Positions 7,446 to 13,721 of a DNA stretch of 15,312 bases are shown here, in pieces. The notes beneath the pieces are model-generated. The model searched no databases. It saw only the letters and a program-made list of their open reading frames with translations, and was not told where the DNA came from. Source of the stretch: an uncultured Nitrospina sp. (GTDB taxonomy: Bacteria > Nitrospinota > Nitrospinia > Nitrospinales > VA-1). The stretch is from contig CATMOP010000006.1 in assembly GCA_950072225.1 (NCBI GenBank), positions 1-15,312 of the forward strand, written 5' to 3'. Every line of letters begins with the position of its first letter. Within the stretch, counting starts at the first letter, position 1. The translations under genes were made by a program, and so were the position numbers.

Positions 7446-8507
7446 TTGGGAGATTCGAACTCTGTTGGGCTTGGAGATTTATACAATGAGTTGAGAAGAA
7501 ACTTTTGGAACTGGTATCCGGACTATTCTCTCGCTCATTTTATTCATAAAAATGTTGGAATAGACGTCATCTCGTTTGGTTTTGCTGGAGCAGGAAGTAT
7601 AGATGGTATTTGGAGTGGGCCCATCAATCAGTTTAATTTTATCAATTCTCAAGGGTTCAACCTGAAACCGCCTAAAACCATCCTGGTTTTATTTTACGAA
7701 GGAAATGACATTGCCAATAGCCTCCAATTCGTCAGAGAAAACTATACAGGAAATGAAGGCATTGAAGAACTTATGCAGTCTAATAAATTTAATGAATGGT
7801 TGAATCACAATTTTAATAAATCTATTAAGGAATACCATAATGGGTCAGAAACAAGCTTTATGTTCACCAAGTTTTTAATTAAATCAGTAAAAAATATTTT
7901 TTTAGAAGAATCTAAAAAAAATAAAGAATCCCAACACATATTATTCCCGGCAACACCTCTCACCCAAGCTATAATGAATGGTAGAATTGCCCCCTTGCCT
8001 GTTCATTTACAAGCACCTCCACTTGGCAGGTTTATACTTTTCGAGGATAGGTTTGAACTTCTTGATAAAAAGAAAGACTACGCCAATGATTGGCTGAAAG
8101 TTGGATATTATATATTTGAAAGAGCTGTCGAAAAATTGAAAGGGTTTTTTCAGGATTCAGATATTAAAATTATTTACCTGCCGTCGGTACTTTCCTCTTA
8201 TGAAATAATTTCACCCGATGCATCTTTTAGAGCAAATATGGGTAAAGGTGGAATCGTTGATACCAAAAAGTTGTTCCAACGTCATCTGGAAGTTTGCCAG
8301 GAAATTTTCAACATCAGCCAAAGGCTTGAAGTCGGGTTTTTTGATACAACCCGGTATTTCCGCGATGCCAGTTCCAACGGTTATATTCATGGGCCAAAAG
8401 ATTGGGATCACCTAAACGAATCCGGTTACAGAGCTCTATCTGATAGCATTTCTCAATATATCCTTCACCCGGATGATCCCTATCCAAACTGCGTCCATAT
8501 TTCCTAA
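7446..8507 (+). CDS. SGNH/GDSL-family hydrolase-like protein, probably lacking its N-terminal anchor
   Basis: 353 aa from the TTG at 7446, the only canonical start after the in-frame stop at 7251. SGNH enzymes are esterases, lipases or O-acetyl/acyl transferases. The blocks are visible: GDS at residues 2-4 with the nucleophile S4, a glycine-rich block GFAGAGS at 45-51, GND at 86-88, and D319-W-D-H322 with the expected D-x2-H spacing. The TTG would place the nucleophile at residue 4 and leave out the first beta strand, which is not sensible; the domain clearly begins earlier (see the leader entry). No ribosome binding site is seen at the TTG. The gene is far more AT-rich than its neighbours (7801-7920 is 26 G/C in 120; 6121-6180 in pepA is 37 in 60), suggesting acquisition. 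It may be a decaying gene or one that starts at an unusual codon. Confidence 0.7.
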   Translation: MGDSNSVGLGDLYNELRRNFWNWYPDYSLAHFIHKNVGIDVISFGFAGAGSIDGIWSGPINQFNFINSQGFNLKPPKTILVLFYEGNDIANSLQFVRENYTGNEGIEELMQSNKFNEWLNHNFNKSIKEYHNGSETSFMFTKFLIKSVKNIFLEESKKNKESQHILFPATPLTQAIMNGRIAPLPVHLQAPPLGRFILFEDRFELLDKKKDYANDWLKVGYYIFERAVEKLKGFFQDSDIKIIYLPSVLSSYEIISPDASFRANMGKGGIVDTKKLFQRHLEVCQEIFNISQRLEVGFFDTTRYFRDASSNGYIHGPKDWDHLNESGYRALSDSISQYILHPDDPYPNCVHIS

Positions 8508-8587
8508 GCGACTTCTTTTAGAAGGGTATTGCAGGTAGGAATATTTTTAAGTACCATGCAGATAAGAATTTTTCTGGAGACCTGAGC

Positions 8588-8902
8588 ATGAATGACACCA
8601 CTGAACAAACCCCACCGGAACCTTTAAACAACGAAATTGAAGTGGACGAGGAAAAAATATTTATCCCACAAAGTGAACTCCCGTTTCCAGAGCAGGAAAT
8701 TGACCTCAACGCAGTGTTTCCGAATGAAGAGAGCGACCTCAACGACCTGTTCCCGGATGAAGAAATCCGCAGGCTCCTGAAAAAAGTGCAGCGTAACAAA
8801 AAAGACCTGCACACCATGACCGATCGCTTCACGGATGAAGATTGGGGTGGGAATGCCCTCACCGACGACGAACCCACCCAGCCCTCTAACACTGAAGACT
8901 GA
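8588..8902 (+). CDS. Small acidic protein with FPxEE repeats, function unknown
   Basis: 104 aa, strongly acidic, with no signal peptide or membrane segment, so probably cytoplasmic and partly disordered. ATG at 8588 is preceded by GGAG (8576-8579) with an 8-nt spacer, which makes this a well supported start. Residues 31-63 consist of three 11-residue units with the core F-P-x-x-E: FP at 33-34, 44-45 and 55-56, the first two units ending in DLN. A short basic stretch follows (RRLLKKVQRNKK, 61-72), then an acidic tail. I do not recognise the family. It stands 80 nt after the SGNH gene and 56 nt before the TPR gene on the same strand. Confidence 0.75.
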   Translation: MNDTTEQTPPEPLNNEIEVDEEKIFIPQSELPFPEQEIDLNAVFPNEESDLNDLFPDEEIRRLLKKVQRNKKDLHTMTDRFTDEDWGGNALTDDEPTQPSNTED

Positions 8903-8958
8903 GGAATATTTGCGCACCAGGGCGGTCTCTTTAATCACCTGATCGCGTTTCCCGTTCC

Positions 8959-10854
8959 TTGCTTGTTGTCAGCAATAGAAAAACTAATCGTCCTATTTCA
9001 ATAGATCATTTCAATTTTTTTGAGGCTAACAAAACCTTGAAAATTGCCATTTGCATTTTTCTAGCGGTCTCCACATTTGCTGTCTATTCGCAAGTACAAG
9101 ACCATGAGTTCATAAATTATGATGACGATAAATATGTGACGAATAACGAATATGTGAAAGCAGGATTTACCCGAGACAGTGTTGGCTGGGCATTGACCAC
9201 ATCGTATAATAGCAACTGGCACCCCATGACCTGGTTGTCACATATGCTGGATGCTCAGCTGTTTGGACCCAACTCCAAAGGTCATCACCTGACCAATCTG
9301 TTGTTTCACATCGCTAATGTCCTGTTGCTATTCCTGGTTCTGCTTCGAATGACAGGAGCCTTATGGCAAAGCGGATTTGTGGCGGCCCTGTTTGCTCTGC
9401 ACCCGTTAAATGTTGAATCCGTTGCATGGGTAGCGGAACGCAAAAACGTTCTCAGCACTTTTTTCTGGTTGCTGACGATGTGGGCTTATATTCGCTATGC
9501 TCAGAAAACCAATCTAAAAAGATACAGCCTGGTAATTCTGTTTTTCGCAATGGGCCTGATGTCGAAACCCATGCTCGTCACTTTACCCTTTGTTCTCCTT
9601 CTACTCGACTATTGGCCCCTGCGCCGATTGCAGTCGGATAGGCGGACGGCTATTTCCCGTTTGGTCTATGAGAAAATTCCCCTTTTGGTTTTGGTTGCCG
9701 GCTCTGTTGTTACCACCCTAACTGTTCAAAAAATGGGCGGCGCGTTAGGGTCTTTGAATGCCTTTCCAATACAAGAGCGCGTTATCAATGCTCTAGTTTC
9801 CTATTGGTTATACCTGCAAAAGATGATTTGGCCTGGTGGGCTGGCGATTTTCTATGCTCATCCTGAAAACACCTTGTCGGTCTGGAAAGGACTGGCAACC
9901 GCGGCATTGCTCGCTCTTGTCACCACGGCGGCAATTCGGCTGGCCCGCCGAGCACCCTATTTCGCGGTTGGATGGTTTTGGTATCTGGGTACCCTCATAC
10001 CCGTTATTCAGCTGGTTCAGACAGGGTCGATAGCAATGGCCGACCGGTATGCTTATGTTCCCCTCATTGGAATATTCATCATTATTGCGTGGGGACTGCC
10101 AGAGCTATTGGCAAAGTGGCGCCTTAGAAGCAGGATTTTGACTATTGCGGCAGGAATCTGGATTTCCACATTAATGCTAATGACCTGGAACCAAGTGAGT
10201 CATTGGAAGAACAGCATTACCATTTTTAGTCACGCCATTGAAGTAACAGATATTGAGTACCCCGACTTCCTCCTGGCCCATAACAACCTTGCTAATGCAC
10301 TATTAGCCGAAGGGAGGACCGGGAAAGCTATTTCTCATTACAAGATGGCGATCAATCTCATGCCCGACTACGCCGTTAACCATAACCATCTTGCGAATGC
10401 GCTGTTTGCGGAACAGAAAACCGAGGAAGCGATTTCTCATTTCAAAATGGCGATTGAACTCATGCCCGACTATGCCATTGCCCATAACAACCTCGGGACC
10501 GTCCTGTTAGCGGAACAGAAAACCGAGGAAGCGATTTCCCATTACAAGACGGCTGTTAAGCTCCTGCCCGACTATGCCACAGCCCATTACAACCTGGGCT
10601 TCGCCCTGATGAAGGAAAAGAAGACAGGAGAAGCGATTTTCCATTTCAAGATGGCCATACAGCTCGAGCCCAACAACACCAACGCACATAGCAACCTTGG
10701 AAATGCCCTGTTGGCCGAACAGAAAACCAAAGAGGCGATCTCTCATTACAAGATTGCAATAAATCTAAAACCGGACAACCCGCTTGCACTCCAAAACTTC
10801 AAAATGGCTCTGCTCCGACTGGCAGAAAAGAAGAAATCCCTGCAAACTCCCTGA
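8959..10854 (+). CDS. TMTC-like multipass membrane protein with five C-terminal TPRs
   Basis: 631 aa from TTG 8959. The N-terminal two thirds are hydrophobic with about nine to eleven helices; the last 190 residues are tetratricopeptide repeats. The motif NYDDDKYV (53-60) in the first extramembrane loop and HPLNVESVAWVAERKN (148-163) match bacterial relatives of the TMTC glycosyltransferases (GT-C fold), where an acidic pair in the first loop is the candidate catalytic site. Bacterial members are common but little studied; a role in surface glycosylation is inferred. TPR units begin at residues 441, 475, 509, 543 and 577. Start is uncertain: TTG 8959 has no ribosome site, while TTG 9037 (residue 27) has GAGG about 11 nt upstream and would give the usual short N-terminus before the first helix. 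The gene could therefore be 9037-10854. Confidence 0.85.
   Translation: MLVVSNRKTNRPISIDHFNFFEANKTLKIAICIFLAVSTFAVYSQVQDHEFINYDDDKYVTNNEYVKAGFTRDSVGWALTTSYNSNWHPMTWLSHMLDAQLFGPNSKGHHLTNLLFHIANVLLLFLVLLRMTGALWQSGFVAALFALHPLNVESVAWVAERKNVLSTFFWLLTMWAYIRYAQKTNLKRYSLVILFFAMGLMSKPMLVTLPFVLLLLDYWPLRRLQSDRRTAISRLVYEKIPLLVLVAGSVVTTLTVQKMGGALGSLNAFPIQERVINALVSYWLYLQKMIWPGGLAIFYAHPENTLSVWKGLATAALLALVTTAAIRLARRAPYFAVGWFWYLGTLIPVIQLVQTGSIAMADRYAYVPLIGIFIIIAWGLPELLAKWRLRSRILTIAAGIWISTLMLMTWNQVSHWKNSITIFSHAIEVTDIEYPDFLLAHNNLANALLAEGRTGKAISHYKMAINLMPDYAVNHNHLANALFAEQKTEEAISHFKMAIELMPDYAIAHNNLGTVLLAEQKTEEAISHYKTAVKLLPDYATAHYNLGFALMKEKKTGEAIFHFKMAIQLEPNNTNAHSNLGNALLAEQKTKEAISHYKIAINLKPDNPLALQNFKMALLRLAEKKKSLQTP
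10279..10788 (+). repeat. Five in-frame 102-bp TPR-coding repeats
   Basis: Units start at 10279, 10381, 10483, 10585 and 10687 with an exact period of 102 bp (34 codons). Each unit encodes a HxNLxxALxAExKTxEAISHxKxAIxLxPDxA consensus. Units 2 and 3 are almost identical at the DNA level over the block beginning GCGGAACAGAAAACC, which suggests recent duplication or gene conversion. Confidence 0.9.
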
Positions 10855-10870
10855 AAAGGGTCAGGGGACG

Positions 10871-10930
10871 GCCCGCGGTTTACGATTCCACCCAGCCCCG
10901 CTGGGAGGGGGAGGAATAGTCCGCGCCGGC
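10871..10930. repeat. Compound inverted repeat downstream of the TPR gene
   Basis: Nested arms can be drawn: CGCGG 10874-10878 with CCGCG 10921-10925; ATTCC 10885-10889 with GGAAT 10913-10917; and a central CCCAGC 10891-10896 with GCTGGG 10900-10905 around a three-base loop. GCC/GGC may extend the outer stem. No T tract follows, so this is not a standard terminator. It lies 17 nt after the stop of the TPR gene. The rest of the 284-nt gap up to the lipoprotein gene shows only the promoter listed next. Confidence 0.55.
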
Positions 10931-11072
10931 TTTTACAACATCCACTCGCCACTTTCTTGTAAAAAAAACACTTTCAACCCCGCCCGAAATCAGATTAATT
11001 ATTTATTTTTCAATTAGTTAGGGTTTTGGGGTTGCTAAATCCCACAAAAGAGGGATTGACGGTTTGGGCCAT

Positions 11073-11099
11073 TTGGCACATATTTTAAATGTATATAAT
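11073..11099 (+). promoter_or_regulatory. Promoter of the small lipoprotein gene
   Basis: A perfect -10 box TATAAT at 11094-11099 is preceded by TTGGCA at 11073-11078 with a 15-nt spacer, slightly short. Predicted transcription starts near 11106. This puts the TTG at 11064 upstream of the transcript and favours translation from the ATG at 11139. Confidence 0.55.
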
Positions 11100-11138
11100 G
11101 AATGTTCGGGGAGAACTTCAGTCACGAAAAAAGGTTGT

Positions 11139-11417
11139 ATGGTTTTCGGGTTATTTGTTCTGTTGTCCGGGTGCTCCGGGTTACAGGTAGCCCAAACTGT
11201 TCCCGAAGCCATTGAAGTTTACGGTACAGACTGTGTCCGCTCGGGGAATATAGAGGGAACGGAAGCCTACGCCGATTGTATCTCGCAAACCTGGATACTG
11301 GCCGAAGAAAAAGAACGGGTAAACCAGCAAAAAAAAGAAATGCTTCTCATGATCAGGGGAAGCGGTATGCAAAATACCAGGAGTTCATATAACAATCCTT
11401 TCAATCCCTTGCGTTGA
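11139..11417 (+). CDS. Small predicted lipoprotein, function unknown
   Basis: 92 aa from ATG 11139. The frame also allows a TTG at 11064, but that would lie upstream of the -10 box. AAAAGG at 11129-11134 sits 4 nt before the ATG. The protein starts with a short hydrophobic stretch and a lipobox LLSGC, with the lipidated Cys at residue 12, so it is expected to be membrane-anchored in the envelope. Two further Cys lie in the mature part, inside DCVRSG and ADCISQ, and could form a disulfide. A Lys/Glu-rich helical segment follows. The n-region lacks positive charge with this start; two Lys just upstream (codons 11127-11132) would fill that role if a non-standard start were used. I do not recognise the family. 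Confidence 0.7.
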   Translation: MVFGLFVLLSGCSGLQVAQTVPEAIEVYGTDCVRSGNIEGTEAYADCISQTWILAEEKERVNQQKKEMLLMIRGSGMQNTRSSYNNPFNPLR

Positions 11418-11487
11418 TCCCACTGACCTGCTCCAATACATTGCACCCTTTTTTTACCTTTCAATTTTTGCCCCTGTTACATCCTCT

Positions 11488-11667
11488 TCAATTTTTGAGC
11501 CGCCGCCAGAAATAGAATCCGACTCCGCCCAGGAGAAGAAGAAAATAGAATCCGTATTCGATGACCAGCTGATATATATAAAGCTTAAGGCCCATGAAAA
11601 TGAACGGCCATACAAAATACAGTATCCCCGCCAGGCCACATAGCAGGAGAAAGATTTTAAAGTTCAA
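11488..11667 (-). CDS. 59-aa two-helix membrane protein, TTG start
   Basis: Translating the minus strand from TTG (complement of 11665-11667) gives 59 residues ending at TGA (complement of 11488-11490). AGGAAG stands 5 nt before the TTG, a good ribosome binding site. Two hydrophobic segments are visible at about residues 5-30 and 35-53, and the protein ends in W-R-R-L-K-N, a basic anchor. Composition (many F, L, Y, G, W) is that of a genuine membrane protein, unlike the other frames here. It begins 72 nt downstream of the minus-strand 250-aa exported protein gene and may belong to the same transcript. No family recognised. Confidence 0.65.
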   Translation of the reverse strand: MNFKIFLLLCGLAGILYFVWPFIFMGLKLYIYQLVIEYGFYFLLLLGGVGFYFWRRLKN

Positions 11668-11739
11668 AATATGCTTCCTATTTAAGACCTGTTTTTAAAT
11701 AAAACACAACCAAAGGGTGTGGAGCATGTTGCTTCGCAT

Positions 11740-12492
11740 TTATTCTCCACTTCCAATCAGGTAGGGTGCGTAAGGGATCTCTGAATTTTCAAGATTAGCC
11801 TGCTTTAAAAGGGGGTCCATACCGATGAACTGCTTGATATCCTCAGTAAGAGCTTTACATTCTTCAACAATTCCATCGACATTTTGAAGAGGTACTAACA
11901 AGCCTAAGGATTTTATGCGTAGATCTTCATCATTAACCGAATTGATGTGTTGGGCCAGTGTCGAATAGCGCTCAAAATATTTCTGCGCCCCTGCAAGGGT
12001 ATTCTTCGTCTGGCTGAAATCCAATTTCCGTTTGTGGTTCGCTTCATAATATTCAGTATATTTTGCCCAGACTTCAATCACCTCAATGGAATGATTAAGA
12101 GCTAAATAATGTTTAATAAAACCCTCCCGTCCCCTTTTTCTCATCATGGGGACGACTTGATGAGTCACCTCGGTCATGGGCAGACCCTCCTGGTATTCAC
12201 ACAGGTAGTTAATCGTATCTATGAGAGAGGTTATTTTAGAGTCGAGATGAAGTCCAACAATGGAATGTTTGCGTAAAGACGCGCCATTCTCAAATAATTC
12301 CCATACCCCGCCATAGTCTTTAATTTTTAAAGCCTGCTTTTCAACCGGACGAAACAGGTCGTAGCAGGCTTTTGAGTTGTCAGCCTGCGCAGGGTTCGCC
12401 TGCAAAAGCGCAATCATCACGATCAGGACGATCATGAAAATTTTGCGGACCCCTCTAGCAAGGGAGGCAGATAGCAATAGTCCTTTTGTCAT
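11740..12492 (-). CDS. Exported helical protein of unknown function
   Basis: 250 aa from ATG 12492. A signal peptide is clear: hydrophobic core MIVLIVMIALL at 20-30 and a likely cleavage after PAQA at 37, giving a periplasmic or secreted protein. The mature part is rich in Lys, Glu and Leu and looks mainly helical, with three Cys (first at residue 43). I do not recognise the family. The start is a little uncertain: the first 19 codons include a sequence shared with the hairpin at 7083, and ATG at residue 20 is an alternative, though it lacks a ribosome site. It lies 30 nt downstream of the next minus-strand gene, which also encodes an exported protein, so the two are probably one operon. Confidence 0.75.
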   Translation of the reverse strand: MTKGLLLSASLARGVRKIFMIVLIVMIALLQANPAQADNSKACYDLFRPVEKQALKIKDYGGVWELFENGASLRKHSIVGLHLDSKITSLIDTINYLCEYQEGLPMTEVTHQVVPMMRKRGREGFIKHYLALNHSIEVIEVWAKYTEYYEANHKRKLDFSQTKNTLAGAQKYFERYSTLAQHINSVNDEDLRIKSLGLLVPLQNVDGIVEECKALTEDIKQFIGMDPLLKQANLENSEIPYAPYLIGSGE

Positions 12493-12522
12493 TTTGAGCC
12501 CTGTCCGTGATATTTCAACTTA

Positions 12523-13062
12523 TCATTTCACCCGGTTGAAGGCCATTGTTACAACCATAGCTTTTTTACCGCCAGCAAAACTGGTCCACAGCTGGGTCAT
12601 CTTGTCAGCACCTTCAAACTGAATGGCAATAGAGTGGATGTGCATCTCCCTGGCAACATCAACGTCACTGTCAGAGGCGAGGTCCATCGTCAATTTGTTA
12701 TTTTCCATGGCCGCAAGAACCAGTTTAGGCTGGTTATGCTCGGCACAATAATGGGTCATGGTCAATTTTCGATTTTTGTTGTCATGGTAGACCGACACCA
12801 TCTCATGCGGTGCGCCTTCAAAAACTGTTTCGATCAGTGCGCTTCCGGCGGAGGTCAATTTATAGCTGGCCTTGACCGTCTGGGGTCCCTTCCCCATGTC
12901 CATAGTGGCTTCCCAGTTTCCTGCCAGCTGTTTCATCTGCTCGAATGCTTTCGAGTCGACATAGGGTTTGTGTCCTTCATCTGCAACGGCTGAAAAGGTT
13001 GCCCCGAACAGAAAACAGAACATCGCTATAAATAAGGTCTTCTTCGTCTTGAATTTCTCCAC
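12523..13062 (-). CDS. Exported lipocalin-like/DUF1579-like beta-barrel protein
   Basis: 179 aa from GTG 13062; an overlapping ATG two bases upstream is out of frame. A Lys-rich n-region and hydrophobic core form a signal peptide, with cleavage likely after AVA at 27. The mature protein starts its domain with LAGNWEATMDM (46-56), followed by alternating strands and VSVYHDNKNRKLTMTHYC. This G-x-W opening and strand pattern fits small calycin-like barrels such as DUF1579 and related families, which bind small hydrophobic ligands or have no known role. First gene of the apparent minus-strand operon with the 250-aa exported protein. Ribosome site is weak (CTGGA close to the start). Confidence 0.75.
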   Translation of the reverse strand: MEKFKTKKTLFIAMFCFLFGATFSAVADEGHKPYVDSKAFEQMKQLAGNWEATMDMGKGPQTVKASYKLTSAGSALIETVFEGAPHEMVSVYHDNKNRKLTMTHYCAEHNQPKLVLAAMENNKLTMDLASDSDVDVAREMHIHSIAIQFEGADKMTQLWTSFAGGKKAMVVTMAFNRVK

Positions 13063-13171
13063 ATCCAGAGTTTTGAGTTTTTTGAATTTTTTGAAATTAT
13101 TGCCAAGCTTATCATTTATCGATAGAGGGAAGGGAGTAAAAACGTTTTAAGCCGAGAAAACCTTTTGCTTG
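13063..13171. other. Short intergenic region, minus-strand leader of the exported-protein operon
   Basis: Contains a 10-bp perfect palindrome AAAACGTTTT at 13139-13148 and a run of near-identical 9-10-nt units (TTTTTTGAA type) at 13073-13097. No convincing terminator for the DUF2784 gene or -35/-10 pair for the downstream operon was found. Confidence 0.4.
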
Positions 13172-13546
13172 CTAAAGAGAGTTATTGCTCATTGGCCCCT
13201 TATTATCGCGAGGTTTTAATGGTTTCCAGAAAAAGGAGGAAGCTACCAGGGCAAGAAACCCCAGATCCATGAACAGCACGTATTTCGGGTCAAACCCTTC
13301 CATATAGAGAATCCGGTTCAGCCAGCTGGCGATAAAAGAGCCTTGATAAACCGGGTCCTGTCTTAACGTTTCTTCAAAGAGGGTTAGCGGACAGGGGACG
13401 CCCAAAACCATCAGCAGGGTAACCCCCGCCAGGGCACTGGCGTGAATAATGCGGAACAGGCGGGAGTTATAAAAAAGGCCGATCGGGAACCCGAGAATGA
13501 AAAACAAAACAACGAGGAAATGAAGTATGAGAACCAGTTCGACCAT
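13172..13546 (-). CDS. DUF2784 family membrane protein
   Basis: 124 aa from ATG 13546. The frame extends to a TTG at 13582, but the family normally opens with a short polar stretch and a helix with an L-x-L-H motif, which matches MVELVLILHFLVVLFF from 13546. Seen: four hydrophobic segments, and the family signature C-P-L-T-x-x-E-x-x-L-R after the second helix, followed by G-S-F-I-A-S-W-L. DUF2784 proteins are small integral membrane proteins of unknown function. Divergent from the MFS transporter gene, sharing its promoter region. The first 21 codons are duplicated downstream of the MFS gene (see pseudogene entry). Confidence 0.85.
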   Translation of the reverse strand: MVELVLILHFLVVLFFILGFPIGLFYNSRLFRIIHASALAGVTLLMVLGVPCPLTLFEETLRQDPVYQGSFIASWLNRILYMEGFDPKYVLFMDLGFLALVASSFFWKPLKPRDNKGPMSNNSL

Positions 13547-13606
13547 AGAATTAATACCCGGTATAGATAGGAAGGCAAACAACTCTTAATCAGTAGGTCG
13601 GCATTT

Positions 13607-13659
13607 ATGATAAAAATAAGGTAGAAATTTACAATATCAAAATTTATTCGTATTCTACC
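13607..13659. promoter_or_regulatory. Overlapping divergent promoters with an inverted-repeat operator candidate
   Basis: Plus strand, for the MFS gene: TTTACA 13628-13633, 17-nt spacer, TATTCT 13651-13656. Minus strand, for the DUF2784 gene: TTGTAA (complement of 13629-13634), 16-nt spacer, TATCAT (complement of 13607-13612). The two -35 boxes overlap. A 7-bp inverted repeat GGTAGAA 13620-13626 / TTCTACC 13653-13659 brackets the plus promoter and one arm covers its -10 box, a good position for a repressor site. Confidence 0.5.
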
Positions 13660-13670
13660 CCACTGGCTAT

Positions 13671-13689
13671 GAAACTGGAATTCAGTTTC
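13671..13689 (+). promoter_or_regulatory. Inverted repeat in the 5' leader of the MFS gene
   Basis: GAAACTG 13671-13677 and CAGTTTC 13683-13689 form a perfect 7-bp inverted repeat with a five-base spacer. It falls in the predicted leader, about 20 nt before the AGAGGAG ribosome site, so it could act as an RNA hairpin or a dimeric operator. Function not shown. Confidence 0.4.
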
Positions 13690-13721
13690 TTGTCCAGCGC
13701 GATGACCAGAGGAGTGCCAAC

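Noticed and set aside
11074..11088. TGGCAC resembling a sigma-54 -24 element
   Set aside because: The required GC of the -12 element is absent at the right distance, and a perfect TATAAT lies just downstream.
11454..11639. 61-aa minus-strand frame with a GTG start
   Set aside because: Overlaps the 59-aa frame in a different phase, no ribosome binding site, irregular composition.
11353..11643. Open plus-strand frame opposite the 59-aa membrane protein, with protein-like composition
   Set aside because: No ATG, GTG or TTG in the frame; the minus-strand frame has a ribosome site, a start and two membrane helices.
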